DNA from: Kitasatospora acidiphila
GTDB lineage: Bacteria > Actinomycetota > Actinomycetes > Streptomycetales > Streptomycetaceae
DNA length: 64,000 bases
Direction of reading: 5' to 3'
NCBI RefSeq assembly: GCF_006636205.1
Contig: NZ_VIGB01000003.1
Location: 3,400,501 to 3,464,500, forward strand
Each line of letters opens with the position of its first letter. Positions within the stretch are counted from its first letter, which is position 1. A model generated the notes under the pieces. That model was given only the letters and a program-made list of their open reading frames with translations, was not told the DNA's origin and searched no databases. Shown piece by piece: positions 1-13,293 of this stretch. The position numbers and the translations under genes were made by a program.

Positions 1-713
1 GGCGGGCGCGGCGGCTCCTCCTCCAGGTGCTGCACCATCAGCGCATAGGTGTTGCCGGCATTGAACGGCCGCTGCCCGGTGAGCAGTTCGTAGAGCACGC
101 AGCCGACCGCGTAGAGGTCGGAGCGGACCGAGCCGGGCTCGCCGCGCCACCGCTCGGGCGCCAGGTACGGGGTGGAGCCGATCACCGAGCCCTCGGTGGT
201 GAGCGCGTCCCGGTTGTCGCCGATCTGCGCGATGCCGAAGTCCAGCACCTTGAGCACGCTCCGGTCCGGCGCGGTGAACATGATGTTCTCCGGCTTGACG
301 TCGCGGTGGATCACCTGGGCGGCGTGGGCGGCGGCCAGCGCCGCACACAGCTGCCGGGCCCACTCCAGGGCGCGCGGCAGCTCCGGGCGCCCGTCGGCCA
401 GCGCCTGCTTCAGGGTGAGGCCGTTGAGCAGCTCCATCACCAGGTAGCTGAAGCGCTCCCCGTCCGAGGAGTCCTCGCCCATGTCCAGCACCAGCACGAT
501 GTTCGGGTGCACCAGCTTGGCCAGCACCTCGGTCTCGCGGCGCAGCCTGGCCAGGTCGGTGGCCGCCGCCTTGGTCCCGTGGTGGCGCAGCGTCTTGACC
601 GCCACCTGGCGGCCGAGCCGCTGGTCGTAGGCCTCCCAGACCACCCCGAAGCCGCCCCGGCCCAGCTCCCCGATCAGACGGTAGCGCTCCCCCAGTACGT
701 CGCCGGCTCTCAT
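1..713 (-). CDS. Serine/threonine protein kinase (partial, 3' end outside window)
   Basis: The gene starts with ATG at 713 and runs off the left edge, leaving 237 residues. It is a eukaryotic-type Hanks kinase domain that phosphorylates Ser/Thr. Visible motifs, in order, are the glycine-rich loop GRGGFG (residues 18-23), the ATP-binding lysine in VAVK (K40), the catalytic loop HRDVKPEN near residue 135, the DFG magnesium motif, and an APER activation-segment end. Everything after the C-lobe start is missing, so a membrane segment or sensor domain cannot be judged. It is divergent from the oxidoreductase gene at 954. The kinase assignment is secure; its substrate is unknown. Confidence 0.93.
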   Translation of the reverse strand, partial: MRAGDVLGERYRLIGELGRGGFGVVWEAYDQRLGRQVAVKTLRHHGTKAAATDLARLRRETEVLAKLVHPNIVLVLDMGEDSSDGERFSYLVMELLNGLTLKQALADGRPELPRALEWARQLCAALAAAHAAQVIHRDVKPENIMFTAPDRSVLKVLDFGIAQIGDNRDALTTEGSVIGSTPYLAPERWRGEPGSVRSDLYAVGCVLYELLTGQRPFNAGNTYALMVQHLEEEPPRP

Positions 714-953
714 GACTCCCCCAGAACGTGCCCGGCCGGCGCCTTGAGACGGCCAACCGGCCTGCCGCGCCAGCGATATCGTCAGCCATCTCAGGCCCCT
801 TGGCAAGGTGCGACGGGCCGGTTGGACAGCAGGGTTTCGGCCGGTCTCGGGCCCTGTGGCCGGTCCCGCCGGGTGAAAGGATGCAGCAGGGGCTGTCGAC
901 GGCGGCCCGGACAGACCGACCGGTCCCAGAGCGACCGACGAAGGAGCGCAGTC

Positions 954-3248
<2,295 letters not shown>

Positions 3249-3252
3249 GACG

Positions 3253-3294
3253 ACTGCGGCGGCCGACCCCGGGTTCGGGGTCGGCCGCCGCAGT
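3253..3294. terminator. Bidirectional terminator hairpin between convergent genes
   Basis: A perfect 18-bp inverted repeat (3253-3270 with 3277-3294) with a 6-nt loop lies between the 3' ends of the oxidoreductase gene and the NlpC/P60 gene. It has no T-tract, as is common for terminators in streptomycetes. Confidence 0.8.
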
Positions 3295-3312
3295 CATGTC
3301 CGGCCCGGGGCG

Positions 3313-4839
3313 TCAGGGCGTCGGCGTGGTCCCCGGGACGCTGGGCGCGGGCGCGCTGCCCGAGGTCGACGGTGCGGGGCTGCCGCTCGGCGAGGTGCTG
3401 CCGGAGGGCGAGCCGGAGGGACGCGGTGAGCCGGAGGGCGTCGGGCTGCCGAAGCCGCCCGGCGTCGACGAGGTGCCGGGCGTCGGCACGGTGGACGGGT
3501 GCGGCGACGGCCCGTTGCCGGACGGCGTACCGGACGGGGCCGACGGGGCGGTGCTCGGCGCCGGGGGCGTCACCGGGACCACCGGGCCGCTCGGCAGCGG
3601 CGGCACGGCCGGCAGGCCTGGGGCGGTCGTGCCCGGTGCGAGCGGGGTGACCGTGCCGGCGTTCTTGACCGCGTCCGGCACCTGCCAGCCGCCGCCGTCC
3701 GAGGGGCTCTGCGGGTCGGGCCGGACCGCGCCGAGGATCGGGGCCATGCCGATCGGCGAGATCCGCACCACCGCACCGGTGTGCGGCGCCTGCACCACGA
3801 AACCGCCGCCGATGTACATCGCGATGTGCTCGGCGCTGGCGTAGTAGACCACCAGGTCGCCCGGGCGCAGCTGGTTCAGCGGGACGTGCTGCAGGCCGGC
3901 CCACTGGTCCTCGCTGGTGCGCGGGATCTGCACGCCCGAGTGCAGCCAGGCCTGCGAGGTGAGCCCGGAGCAGTCGTAGGCGTCGGGGCCGATGCCGCCC
4001 CACAGGTAGGGCTTGTTCAGCTGGGCCAGCGCGAAGGCCACCGCCTGCCGGCCGGCCGCGGACGGGGCGCGCTCGCCCTGGCCGAGCGCGCCGGAGGCCA
4101 GGAACGCCAGCTGGGCCTGGTCCTCCTGCTGCTGCTCCAGCGCCTGCAGCTGGGCCTGCTGGACGCCGGTGAGGCTGGAGACGATCTGCTCGACGGTGGC
4201 CAGTTGGCGGGCGATCTGGGTCTTGTTCTGGTCCTGCTGGCCGAGCAGCTTCTGGGTGTCGGCCAGCGCGGCGCCGGCCTGGGTCTTGAGCTGCTGCAGG
4301 TTGCCCTGCTCGGACTTGAGATCTGCGATGAAGGCGGCCTGGGACCGGCCGGCGGCGGCGAGCAGCTCGCCCATGTGGACGGCCTGGTACGGGTCGCTGG
4401 TGAGCAGCAGCTGGCCGTAGGCGGACAGGTTGCCGTTCTGGTACTGGTCGGCGGCCAGCTCGGCGGCCACGTCCAGGCCCGCGTCCACCAGTTGCTGCTG
4501 CTGGGCCAGCTTGGCGTTGACGGCGTTGACGTCGTTCTGCTTGGCGGCGAGCTGCTGCGTGGTGGCGTTGTACTGCTCGGTGGCGGCCTCGGCGTTCTGG
4601 TAGAGCTGGTGGATCTGGTCCAGCAGCGGGCCCAGGGTGGCCTTGGCGGCGGCCAGCGGGTCGGTGCCCGGCGGGGCGGTGGCAGTGGTGACGGGGTCGG
4701 GGGCGGGCGCGGCGAACGCCGCCGAGGCCGCGGCCGGCAGGGCCAGGGCCGCCATCGCCAGCACCGCCGAGCAGCGCAGCGCGGCCCGCACCCAAGGCTT
4801 GCCCGTGGTCGACTGGTGGTCACCCGTCACGGCCCGCAT
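3313..4839 (-). CDS. Secreted NlpC/P60 peptidoglycan hydrolase with coiled-coil domain and Pro/Ser-rich tail
   Basis: The ATG at 4839 is chosen because a purine-rich GAGGGGGG site precedes it; an in-frame ATG at 4923 lacks one. The 508-residue protein has a signal peptide (hydrophobic segment after WVRAALRC, Ala-X-Ala-type cleavage around AFA-AP). A long Gln/Ala-rich coiled coil spans roughly residues 50-250. The NlpC/P60 domain (about 265-375) carries the catalytic Cys290 in YDCSGL and His338 in EHIAMYIG. The last ~115 residues are a low-complexity Pro/Ser/Gly/Thr tail. RipA-like enzymes of this type cut D-Glu to diamino acid bonds in peptidoglycan, with the coiled coil restraining activity. 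The tail may span the wall or bind partners; this is inference. Confidence 0.92.
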   Translation of the reverse strand: MRAVTGDHQSTTGKPWVRAALRCSAVLAMAALALPAAASAAFAAPAPDPVTTATAPPGTDPLAAAKATLGPLLDQIHQLYQNAEAATEQYNATTQQLAAKQNDVNAVNAKLAQQQQLVDAGLDVAAELAADQYQNGNLSAYGQLLLTSDPYQAVHMGELLAAAGRSQAAFIADLKSEQGNLQQLKTQAGAALADTQKLLGQQDQNKTQIARQLATVEQIVSSLTGVQQAQLQALEQQQEDQAQLAFLASGALGQGERAPSAAGRQAVAFALAQLNKPYLWGGIGPDAYDCSGLTSQAWLHSGVQIPRTSEDQWAGLQHVPLNQLRPGDLVVYYASAEHIAMYIGGGFVVQAPHTGAVVRISPIGMAPILGAVRPDPQSPSDGGGWQVPDAVKNAGTVTPLAPGTTAPGLPAVPPLPSGPVVPVTPPAPSTAPSAPSGTPSGNGPSPHPSTVPTPGTSSTPGGFGSPTPSGSPRPSGSPSGSTSPSGSPAPSTSGSAPAPSVPGTTPTP

Positions 4840-5184
4840 CGGCCCCCCTCGCCCCTGGTCGACCCGCAAGCTGCGAGCCGTGGACGATCCTGCCATGCCG
4901 ACCCCGAAAGCGGCAGGGCGCATCAGATGAACTGATGAATTCTCAGCTGACGCCGATTAGTGACACAGATCTCACCAAACCAGCAGCAATGCGGACTTTC
5001 TCCACATCGGGCCAGGTCACACCGGTCGATGTCATCTTCCAGACGTGTGGACTCAAGATATCGGCCACGAACAGCCCTCTGAATCCGCGACCCGTTAACC
5101 TTCTGTTCACTCGGTCTCCCTACCGTCGCCGCTGACGACAGCTGAAGAACACGTCAGTCCGACACCTACGACGATTGTTTGGTT
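4840..5184. other. Divergent promoter region, nlpC/P60 gene and pit
   Basis: These 345 bases have lower GC than their surroundings, as expected for promoters reading both ways. The only site I can name is the PHO-box-like pair at 5094-5115. I searched the minus strand for a c-di-AMP (ydaO-type) riboswitch, known before some streptomycete cell-wall hydrolase genes, and did not find its conserved core. Confidence 0.5.
5094..5115 (+). promoter_or_regulatory. PHO-box-like PhoP site upstream of pit
   Basis: Two adjacent 11-nt units, GTTAACCTTCT and GTTCACTCGGT, fit the streptomycete PhoP direct-repeat pattern (G-G/T-T-C-A-Y-Y-Y-R-C/G-G). They end 69 nt before the phosphate transporter start. The first unit is degenerate. 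Location upstream of a phosphate transporter supports the reading, but no binding is shown. Confidence 0.5.
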
Positions 5185-6360
5185 ATGGAACACATCACGT
5201 TCCTGGTGGCGGTGGTGATCGTCACGGCGCTCGCCTTCGACTTCACCAACGGCTTCCACGACACCGCCAACGCGATGGCCACCTCCATCGCGACCGGCGC
5301 CCTGCGGCCCAAGGTCGCCGTCACCATCTCCGCGATCCTCAACTTCGCCGGTGCGTTCCTGTCGGTGAAGGTCGCCGGCACCATTTCCGGCGGCATCGTC
5401 AACGAAAAGGCCGGCCTGCACCCCTCGGTGATCTTCGCCGCGCTGGCCGGCGCCATCCTGTGGAACCTGCTGACCTGGCTGCGCGGCCTGCCGTCCAGCT
5501 CCTCGCACGCGCTCTACGGCGGCCTGATCGGCGCGACCCTGGTCGGTGCCGGACTGCACGCGGTGAACTTCAGCGTCGTGGTCACCAAGATCCTCATCCC
5601 GGCGGTCGCCTCCCCCATCGTGGCCGGCCTGGCCGCCTGGGGCGCCACCAAGGCCGCCTACCTGATCACCCGCAAGGCGGGCGAGGCAGCGGCCGAGAAG
5701 ACCTTCCGCAAGGGCCAGATCGCCTCCTCCTCGCTGGTCTCCATCGCCCACGGCACCAGCGACGGGCAGAAGACCATGGGCATCATCACCCTGGCGCTGA
5801 TCTCGGCCGGCGCACTGCCCAAGCACTCGCTGCCCCCCACCTGGGTGATCGTGGCCGCCGGCGCGGCCATGGCGCTGGGCACCTACATGGGCGGCTGGCG
5901 GATCATCCGCAGCCTGGGCAAGGGCCTGACCGAGGTCCGTCCGCCGCAGGGCCTGGCGTCGGAGACGGCCACCGCCGCCGTCATCCTGACCTCCTCGCAC
6001 ATGGGCTACGGCCTCTCCACCACCCAGGTGGTCGGCGGCGGCGTGATGGGCGCCGGCCTCGGCCGCTCGGGCGGCAAGGTGCGGTGGGGCATGGCCCGCC
6101 GGATGGTCTACTCCTGGGGCCTGACGCTGCCGGCCGCCGCCGTGGTCTCCGGTGCGGCCGCCTTCGTGGCCGACCAGGGCACCTGGGGCGTGCTGGTGGT
6201 GGGCACCGCGCTGGTGCTCGGCGCCGGCGCCATGTGGCTGCTGTCCCGCCGGACTCCGGTGACCGCGGCCAACGTCAACGAGGTCACCCCGGTGGACGTC
6301 ACCCCGGCCCAGACCGCCGCCGCCACCCCCTCCCCCGCCACCACCACCGTCGCCGCCTGA
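5185..6360 (+). CDS. pit: Low-affinity inorganic phosphate transporter, PiT family
   Basis: The 391-residue membrane protein, read from ATG 5185 (a TTG two codons earlier is the only alternative), imports phosphate with protons or metal-phosphate. It has about ten hydrophobic segments. The duplicated PiT signature is clear: DFTNGFHDTANAMA at residues 18-31 and the matching second-half motif HGTSDGQKTMG near residue 190. The inner-loop motif SSSSHALYGGLIGA is also present. The last ~35 residues are an Ala/Thr/Pro tail with no predicted fold. A small membrane protein follows 11 nt downstream. A PHO-box-like site suggests control by the PhoR-PhoP system. Confidence 0.93.
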   Translation: MEHITFLVAVVIVTALAFDFTNGFHDTANAMATSIATGALRPKVAVTISAILNFAGAFLSVKVAGTISGGIVNEKAGLHPSVIFAALAGAILWNLLTWLRGLPSSSSHALYGGLIGATLVGAGLHAVNFSVVVTKILIPAVASPIVAGLAAWGATKAAYLITRKAGEAAAEKTFRKGQIASSSLVSIAHGTSDGQKTMGIITLALISAGALPKHSLPPTWVIVAAGAAMALGTYMGGWRIIRSLGKGLTEVRPPQGLASETATAAVILTSSHMGYGLSTTQVVGGGVMGAGLGRSGGKVRWGMARRMVYSWGLTLPAAAVVSGAAAFVADQGTWGVLVVGTALVLGAGAMWLLSRRTPVTAANVNEVTPVDVTPAQTAAATPSPATTTVAA

Positions 6361-6371
6361 GGAGGCCAGCC

Positions 6372-6617
6372 ATGAAGATCAACTGGACTGCCCTGGGGCA
6401 GACCGCGGGCATCAGCTTCCTGGTCACCGTGGCCGTGGTCGCCGCCTTCGCACTGGGCACCGTGGCGCTGGCCAAGCGGGAGGCCGCCATCGCCGGCAAC
6501 GGCTCCGCCTCGGGCTCCGGCTCAAGCCGCGGCACGCTGGCGCTGGCCGGCGCGGGTGTCTGCTTCGCCGCCTGTGCGGCGGCCGTCGGGTACGGGCTCA
6601 GCCTGATCGCGGGCTGA
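6372..6617 (+). CDS. Small two-helix membrane protein downstream of pit
   Basis: This 81-residue protein starts at ATG 6372, with a GGAGG ribosome site overlapping the pit stop codon. It has a hydrophobic helix at about residues 12-33, a short basic and Gly/Ser-rich loop, and a second helix at about 55-80. Tight coupling suggests an accessory role beside the phosphate transporter. It is not similar to the cytoplasmic DUF47-type Pit accessory protein. No specific function can be assigned. Confidence 0.75.
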   Translation: MKINWTALGQTAGISFLVTVAVVAAFALGTVALAKREAAIAGNGSASGSGSSRGTLALAGAGVCFAACAAAVGYGLSLIAG

Positions 6618-6624
6618 GCCCGCC

Positions 6625-6682
6625 GCGGAACACGTCGAAGGGCCCGCAGGTCTCCACCTGCGGGCCCTTCGACGTGTTCCGC
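6625..6682. terminator. Strong bidirectional terminator (27-bp perfect stem)
   Basis: A perfect 27-bp inverted repeat (6625-6651 with 6656-6682) has a CTCC loop and lies between the convergent pit operon and MFS gene. It is the longest perfect stem in the window. Confidence 0.92.
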
Positions 6683-6696
6683 CCCCTGGTGTCCTG

Positions 6697-8307
6697 TCAG
6701 GCCCGCTCGGCGACCGGCGCGGCGGCCGGCTGCTCGGCGGCGGCCCGGGCCCGCAGCGGCACCTCGCGGATGAACAGCACCGCCAGGAAGGCCAGCAGCG
6801 CGGCCGGCGCGGCGAACAGGAAGACGGTGCCGACGCCGTGCCCGAAGGCGTCCTCGACCAGCGGCACCACCGGCACCGGCAGGGTGTGCAGGTCGGGCAG
6901 CTCGCCACCGCCCGCCGACCCGGCCGGCACCGGCAGGTGCGCGGCGGCCAGGTTCTGCGCCAGGTAGTGGGTCACCCGGTTGCCGAGCAGCGCGCCCAGC
7001 GCGGAGACGCCCATCGCACCGCCCATGGTGCGGAAGAAGGTGACCGTCGAGCTGGCGGTGCCCAGTTCCTTGGCCGGCACCGTGTTCTGGACGGCCAGCA
7101 CCAGGTTCTGCGAGGTCAGGCCGAGCCCGATGCCGGTGCACGCCATGTAGACCGAGAGCAGGCCGTAGCCGGTGCCGGCCCGGGCGGTACCGAGCAGCGC
7201 CAGGCCGACCGCGAGCAGGAAGGTCCCGGCCACCAGGTAGCGCTTCCACCTGCCGGAGCGGGTGATCAGCCGCCCCGCCACCGCCGAGGAGACGGCCAGG
7301 CCCAGGATCATCGGCAGGGTCATCAGGCCGGCCACGGTCGGCGTCTTGTCGCGGGCCAGCTGGAAGTACTGGCTGAGGAACGTCGTGGTGCCGTACATCG
7401 CGATGCCGACGAACGCGCTGGCCACCGCGGCCAGGCTGACGGTGCGGAACCGGAACAGGCCGAGCGGCATCACCGGCTCGGCGGCCCGGCGCTCGGTCAG
7501 CACGAAGAGCAGAACCAGCAGCAGCCCGCCGCCGACCATGGCCGCGGTCTGCCAGGAGCCCCAGGCGTAGTCCTTGCCGGCCAGGGTGATCCACACCATC
7601 AGCAGGCTCACCGCGCCGGCGACCAGCAGCGCGCCCCCAACGTCGATCTTGGCTTTGTCGATCTTCGCGGCCCGCTTGACCACCGGCAGGTGCAGGGTGC
7701 GCTGCAGCACCACGATGGCGATCACCGAGAACGGGATGCCGACGTAGAAGCACCAGCGCCAGCCGAGCCAGGAGGTGTCCACGATGACGCCGCCGATCAG
7801 CGGGCCGCCGATGGTGGCCAGGGCGAAGACGGCGCCGAAGTAGCCGCTGTAGCGGCCGCGCTCGCGCGGCGGGACCATCGCCGCCAGGCAGATCTGCCCG
7901 AGCGCCACCACGCCGCCGGCGCCGATGCCCTGGAGCGCCCGGCAGCCGATCAGCTCCCCGGTGTTCTGCGAGAGCCCGGCCAGCGCCGACGAGACGATGT
8001 ACATCACCAGCGCGATCTGCACCAGCAGCTTCTTGCTCACCAGGTCGGAGAGCTTTCCCCAGATCGGGGTGGAGGCGGTGAGCGACAGCAGCGCTGCCGT
8101 GATCACCCAGGTGTAGGCGGACTCGCCGCCGTGCAGCTCGTTGAGGATGGTCGGCAGCGCGTTGGAGACGATGGTCGAGGAGAGGACCGCCACGAAGAGG
8201 CCGATGAGCAGGCCGGAGAGCGCCTCCAGCACCTCCCGGTGGGTCATTTGGCGGTCGTCCTGGGCGCTGGCGTGCGGATGGCGGCGCGCCGCTGCTGAGG
8301 AGGTCAT
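6697..8307 (-). CDS. MFS drug-efflux transporter, DHA2 (EmrB/QacA) family
   Basis: The 536-residue protein has about 14 hydrophobic segments, the hallmark of the 14-TMS proton antiporters that export drugs. The loop 2-3 MFS motif is visible as GKLSDLVSKK, and the antiporter motif C region as GPLIGG. I chose ATG 8307, preceded by AAGGA, over the in-frame ATG at 8334. The latter sits beside a palindromic operator that should overlap the promoter, so the transcript probably starts downstream of it. It follows a marR-type gene on the same strand, with two matching palindromes between them, so MarR-controlled efflux is likely. The exported substrate is unknown. Confidence 0.92.
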   Translation of the reverse strand: MTSSAAARRHPHASAQDDRQMTHREVLEALSGLLIGLFVAVLSSTIVSNALPTILNELHGGESAYTWVITAALLSLTASTPIWGKLSDLVSKKLLVQIALVMYIVSSALAGLSQNTGELIGCRALQGIGAGGVVALGQICLAAMVPPRERGRYSGYFGAVFALATIGGPLIGGVIVDTSWLGWRWCFYVGIPFSVIAIVVLQRTLHLPVVKRAAKIDKAKIDVGGALLVAGAVSLLMVWITLAGKDYAWGSWQTAAMVGGGLLLVLLFVLTERRAAEPVMPLGLFRFRTVSLAAVASAFVGIAMYGTTTFLSQYFQLARDKTPTVAGLMTLPMILGLAVSSAVAGRLITRSGRWKRYLVAGTFLLAVGLALLGTARAGTGYGLLSVYMACTGIGLGLTSQNLVLAVQNTVPAKELGTASSTVTFFRTMGGAMGVSALGALLGNRVTHYLAQNLAAAHLPVPAGSAGGGELPDLHTLPVPVVPLVEDAFGHGVGTVFLFAAPAALLAFLAVLFIREVPLRARAAAEQPAAAPVAERA

Positions 8308-8337
8308 GGGGGGCGGTCCTTGGGCAGGAGTCATATG

Positions 8338-8383
8338 GTTGCCTTAGGCAACTACAATATTCTTGTTAGTTGACCTAGGCAAC
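8338..8383 (-). promoter_or_regulatory. Two MarR-type palindromic operators before the MFS gene
   Basis: GTTGCCTTAGGCAAC (8338-8352) is a 15-nt perfect palindrome around a central base. GTTGACCTAGGCAAC (8369-8383) is the same sequence with one arm altered. Their centres are 31 bp apart, about three helical turns, on one DNA face. The A/T-rich stretch between them could hold the -10 element. They lie between the marR-type gene and the efflux gene. Confidence 0.72.
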
Positions 8384-8415
8384 CTTTTCTCTGGGGGCCC
8401 GCCCTCACAGCCGCA

Positions 8416-8909
8416 TCAGTCGAACGGGTCCGCCAGTCGCGGCGCGGCGGCCACCGACTCGTTGAAGCGGGCCAGCAGCTCGGCGAACCTGCCCAGCTCC
8501 GCCGGCTCCCAGCCCGCCAGCATCTCCCGGAACGAGGCCAGCCGGGCCCCGTGGGCCCGGCCGTAGCGGGCGGCGCCCTCCTCGGTGAGCGAGACCAGCG
8601 AGGCCCGGCCGTCCTGCGGATCCGGCACCCGGGTCACCAGCCCGAGCTCCTCCAGCGTCTTGATCTGGCGGCTGATGGTCGCCTTGCCGACCCCGAAGTG
8701 GCAGCCGACCTCGGTGACCCGGACCTGGCCGGCGTCGTACAGGTGCGCCAGCAGCGAGTAGGCCATGCCCCCTCCAGCTGCGGATGGACCAGTCGGGACA
8801 TCTCGGCCGAGCGGGCCCGGCCGCGCCGGAACATCACCGCCACCTCGCGCTCCACCGCCCGGAAGACGCGTTCCTGGCCCGCCACCTGATCCTCGTTCAC
8901 ACCCACCAC
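8416..8909 (-). CDS. MarR-family transcriptional regulator (frameshifted near 8767)
   Basis: The C-terminal 116 residues read from 8766 (MAYSLLAHL onward) carry the winged helix: recognition region VGKATISRQIKTLEELG and wing DPQDGRASLVSLT. The N-terminal dimerisation helix is in another frame (8900/8909 to about 8767, ending RLVHPQLEG). Restoring one base in the GGGGC run joins the halves into a normal ~164-residue MarR. The start is one of several GTG codons at 8900-8909. The ATG at 8766 does have a GGAGGGGG site upstream, so a short protein could be made, but it would lack the dimer interface. It probably represses the adjacent efflux gene through the two palindromes at 8338-8383. Confidence 0.8.
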
Positions 8910-9067
8910 CCGTCGACCGCCATGACGCCGGCCCCCGGCGCGCGATCAGTATCCACCAGCCGCCCCGGGCCGCCGCCGCGGCGCGGGAGAGCCACTCGGC
9001 GCGGCAACCCCGCTATGAAGTGTCCGCTTGGCATACTTTTCATCCCATCTGAACCAGGGGGCGCCCA

Positions 9068-10093
9068 ATGCCGGGATTCATCAGCGAGCTCAAGGACGCG
9101 GTCACCGGCCGCACCGCCGCCCTGGTGATCGGCACCCTGCTGCTCCAGCTCGGCTTCATCGCCTCGTACGTCGGGGCGCTGCACCATCCGACGCCCCACC
9201 GGCTCTCGATCGGCGTGGTGGCGCCACCGCAGCTGCAGCCCCGGGTGATCGGCGCCCTGGGCCAGGTGCCGAACGACGCGGTGAAGCCCGTGGCCGTCGC
9301 CGACCAGGCCACCGCCGTCGGCCGGATCAAGGACCAGAAGATCTACGCCGCGCTGGTGGTCGACCCCACCGGCACCCAGGACACCCTGCTGGTGGCCAAC
9401 GCGCGCGGCCCGGCCGCGGCCACCGCCGCCCAGCAGATCGTCACCGCGCTCGACCAGGGCCAGGGCCGCACCGTGCGGGTCGAGGACGTGGTGCCGCTCG
9501 CCCCCGGGGACGGCAAGGGGCTCTCCTCGTTCTACCTGGTGGTCGGCTGGTGCGTCGGCGGCTACCTGGTGGCCTCGATCCTGGGGATCAGCGCCGGCGC
9601 CCGCCCCGCCAACCGCCGGCGCGCCCTGATCCGCACCTGCGTGCTGGCGCTCTACTCGATCGCGGCCGGGCTCGGCGGCGCGGTGATCACCGGCCCGGTC
9701 CTGGACGCGCTGCCCGGCAGCGTCGCGGGCCTGTGGGGCGTGGGCAGCCTGGTGGTGTTCGCGGTCGGCGCGTTCACCATGGCCCTGCAGTGCCTGTTCG
9801 GCATCGTCGGCATCGGGCTGGCCGTGCTGATCTTCGTGGTGCTCGGCAACCCGAGCGCCGGCGGCGTCTACCCGCCGCCGCTGCTGCCGCCGTTCTGGCG
9901 GGCCATCGGCGCCTGGCTGCCGAACGGGGCGGGCACCGACGCCACCCGCTCGGTCGCCTACTTCGGCGCCACCAACCTCACCGTGCCGCTGCTGGTCCTG
10001 GCGGCCTGGGCGGTGGCGGGCCTGGCGGTGACGCTGGCCGCGGTCGCCCTGCGCCCGGCGGGCGGCGCCGTCCCATCCGACGACACCGCCTGA
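9068..10093 (+). CDS. Multi-spanning membrane protein with large extracytoplasmic loop (ABC-2/YhgE-like)
   Basis: The 341-residue protein has one hydrophobic helix near the N-terminus (about residues 18-38), a ~120-residue outside domain, and then five or so helices between residues 155 and 335. This layout resembles ABC-2 permeases and YhgE/Pip or DUF3533-type proteins. It includes a conserved-looking membrane-edge sequence YPPPLLPPFWRAIGAWLPNGA, typical of that superfamily before the last helix. No ATPase is adjacent. It diverges from the marR/MFS pair across ~160 bases. Transport of lipids or envelope factors is possible but not shown. Confidence 0.65.
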   Translation: MPGFISELKDAVTGRTAALVIGTLLLQLGFIASYVGALHHPTPHRLSIGVVAPPQLQPRVIGALGQVPNDAVKPVAVADQATAVGRIKDQKIYAALVVDPTGTQDTLLVANARGPAAATAAQQIVTALDQGQGRTVRVEDVVPLAPGDGKGLSSFYLVVGWCVGGYLVASILGISAGARPANRRRALIRTCVLALYSIAAGLGGAVITGPVLDALPGSVAGLWGVGSLVVFAVGAFTMALQCLFGIVGIGLAVLIFVVLGNPSAGGVYPPPLLPPFWRAIGAWLPNGAGTDATRSVAYFGATNLTVPLLVLAAWAVAGLAVTLAAVALRPAGGAVPSDDTA

Positions 10094-10129
10094 CGACGAC
10101 AGCGGAGGGCCCGGGGCGACCCGAGCGGG

Positions 10130-10657
10130 TCAGCCGACCCGGGCCGGCGGCTCGGCCGCGTTGTCCTGGGCCTCGTGGTACTTGGTGTTGGTGAAGACCC
10201 ACTTCTTCATCGCCCAGTAGCGGAACGCCATCGCCACCAGGGTGCCCACGATCATGCCGCTGACGAAGTCGGCGACCTCCTGCGTGAAGTGGCTGACGCT
10301 GGGCTCGCGCAGGTGGAAGACATAGCGGCTGACCAGCAGCGGCAGGTCGTTCACGCCGACCGCCAGCGCGCTGACCACGATGAACGGGATCGCTTCCTTG
10401 TGGCTGCCCTCCGAGCGGAACGACCACTGCCGGTTGAGCAGGTAGGAGACCACCGTCGCGAGCGCCGTCCCGACGGTCAGCGCCACCACCGGCTTGTTCT
10501 GGCAGACCGTGTACTTCAACCCGTAGTTGATCGCCAGGGTCAGCAGGAAGCAGGTGCCACCGACCAGCAGGAACTTGACCAGGCTGCGGTGCTGCACCAG
10601 GAAGGGACGCAGCGGCCCCGGCACCTTGGCCAGGGCTCTCTGTGTAGGCGACGGCAT
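10130..10657 (-). CDS. GtrA-family small membrane protein
   Basis: The 175-residue protein has four hydrophobic helices, characteristic of GtrA/DPMS-like proteins thought to flip polyprenyl-linked sugars for surface polysaccharide glycosylation. Family features include FLLVGGTCFLLTLAINYGL near residue 30, SYLLNRQWSF near residue 72, and a final FRYWAMKKWVF segment near residue 150. No glycosyltransferase is next to it, so the sugar and acceptor are unknown. Confidence 0.88.
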   Translation of the reverse strand: MPSPTQRALAKVPGPLRPFLVQHRSLVKFLLVGGTCFLLTLAINYGLKYTVCQNKPVVALTVGTALATVVSYLLNRQWSFRSEGSHKEAIPFIVVSALAVGVNDLPLLVSRYVFHLREPSVSHFTQEVADFVSGMIVGTLVAMAFRYWAMKKWVFTNTKYHEAQDNAAEPPARVG

Positions 10658-10720
10658 TGGCGCAGTGTCGCACAGGATCCTGAGTCGGCGTCACCCGACT
10701 CCCCGGACCGCCCCACGCGC

Positions 10721-10747
10721 GTGCCTCCCGCGGATCGCGGGAGGCAC
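10721..10747. terminator. Terminator hairpin downstream of lon
   Basis: A perfect 12-bp stem (10721-10732 with 10736-10747) with a 3-nt loop lies 36 nt past the lon stop codon. Confidence 0.75.
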
Positions 10748-10783
10748 GTGGTAGTAGGGGTCAGCCGGCGGTACCGCGCGGCC

Positions 10784-13188
<2,405 letters not shown>

Positions 13189-13293
13189 GATCTCTCCCCA
13201 GTCAGTGAACTTGAGTCGAGATGACTAAGGCTTGGCGAGCTCCGATTGTTCCCCGGCATTTGTTCGCTCTGAGCGATCAGGGAAGGGGGAGGG

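Noticed and set aside
4840..5184. Possible c-di-AMP (ydaO) riboswitch before the NlpC/P60 gene
   Set aside because: This RNA precedes some streptomycete cell-wall hydrolase genes, but its conserved purine-rich core and paired helices are not present on the minus strand here.
13205..13216. Possible HAIR operator (HspR) upstream of lon
   Set aside because: Only one arm (ACTTGAGT) is present; the partner arm at the required spacing is missing.
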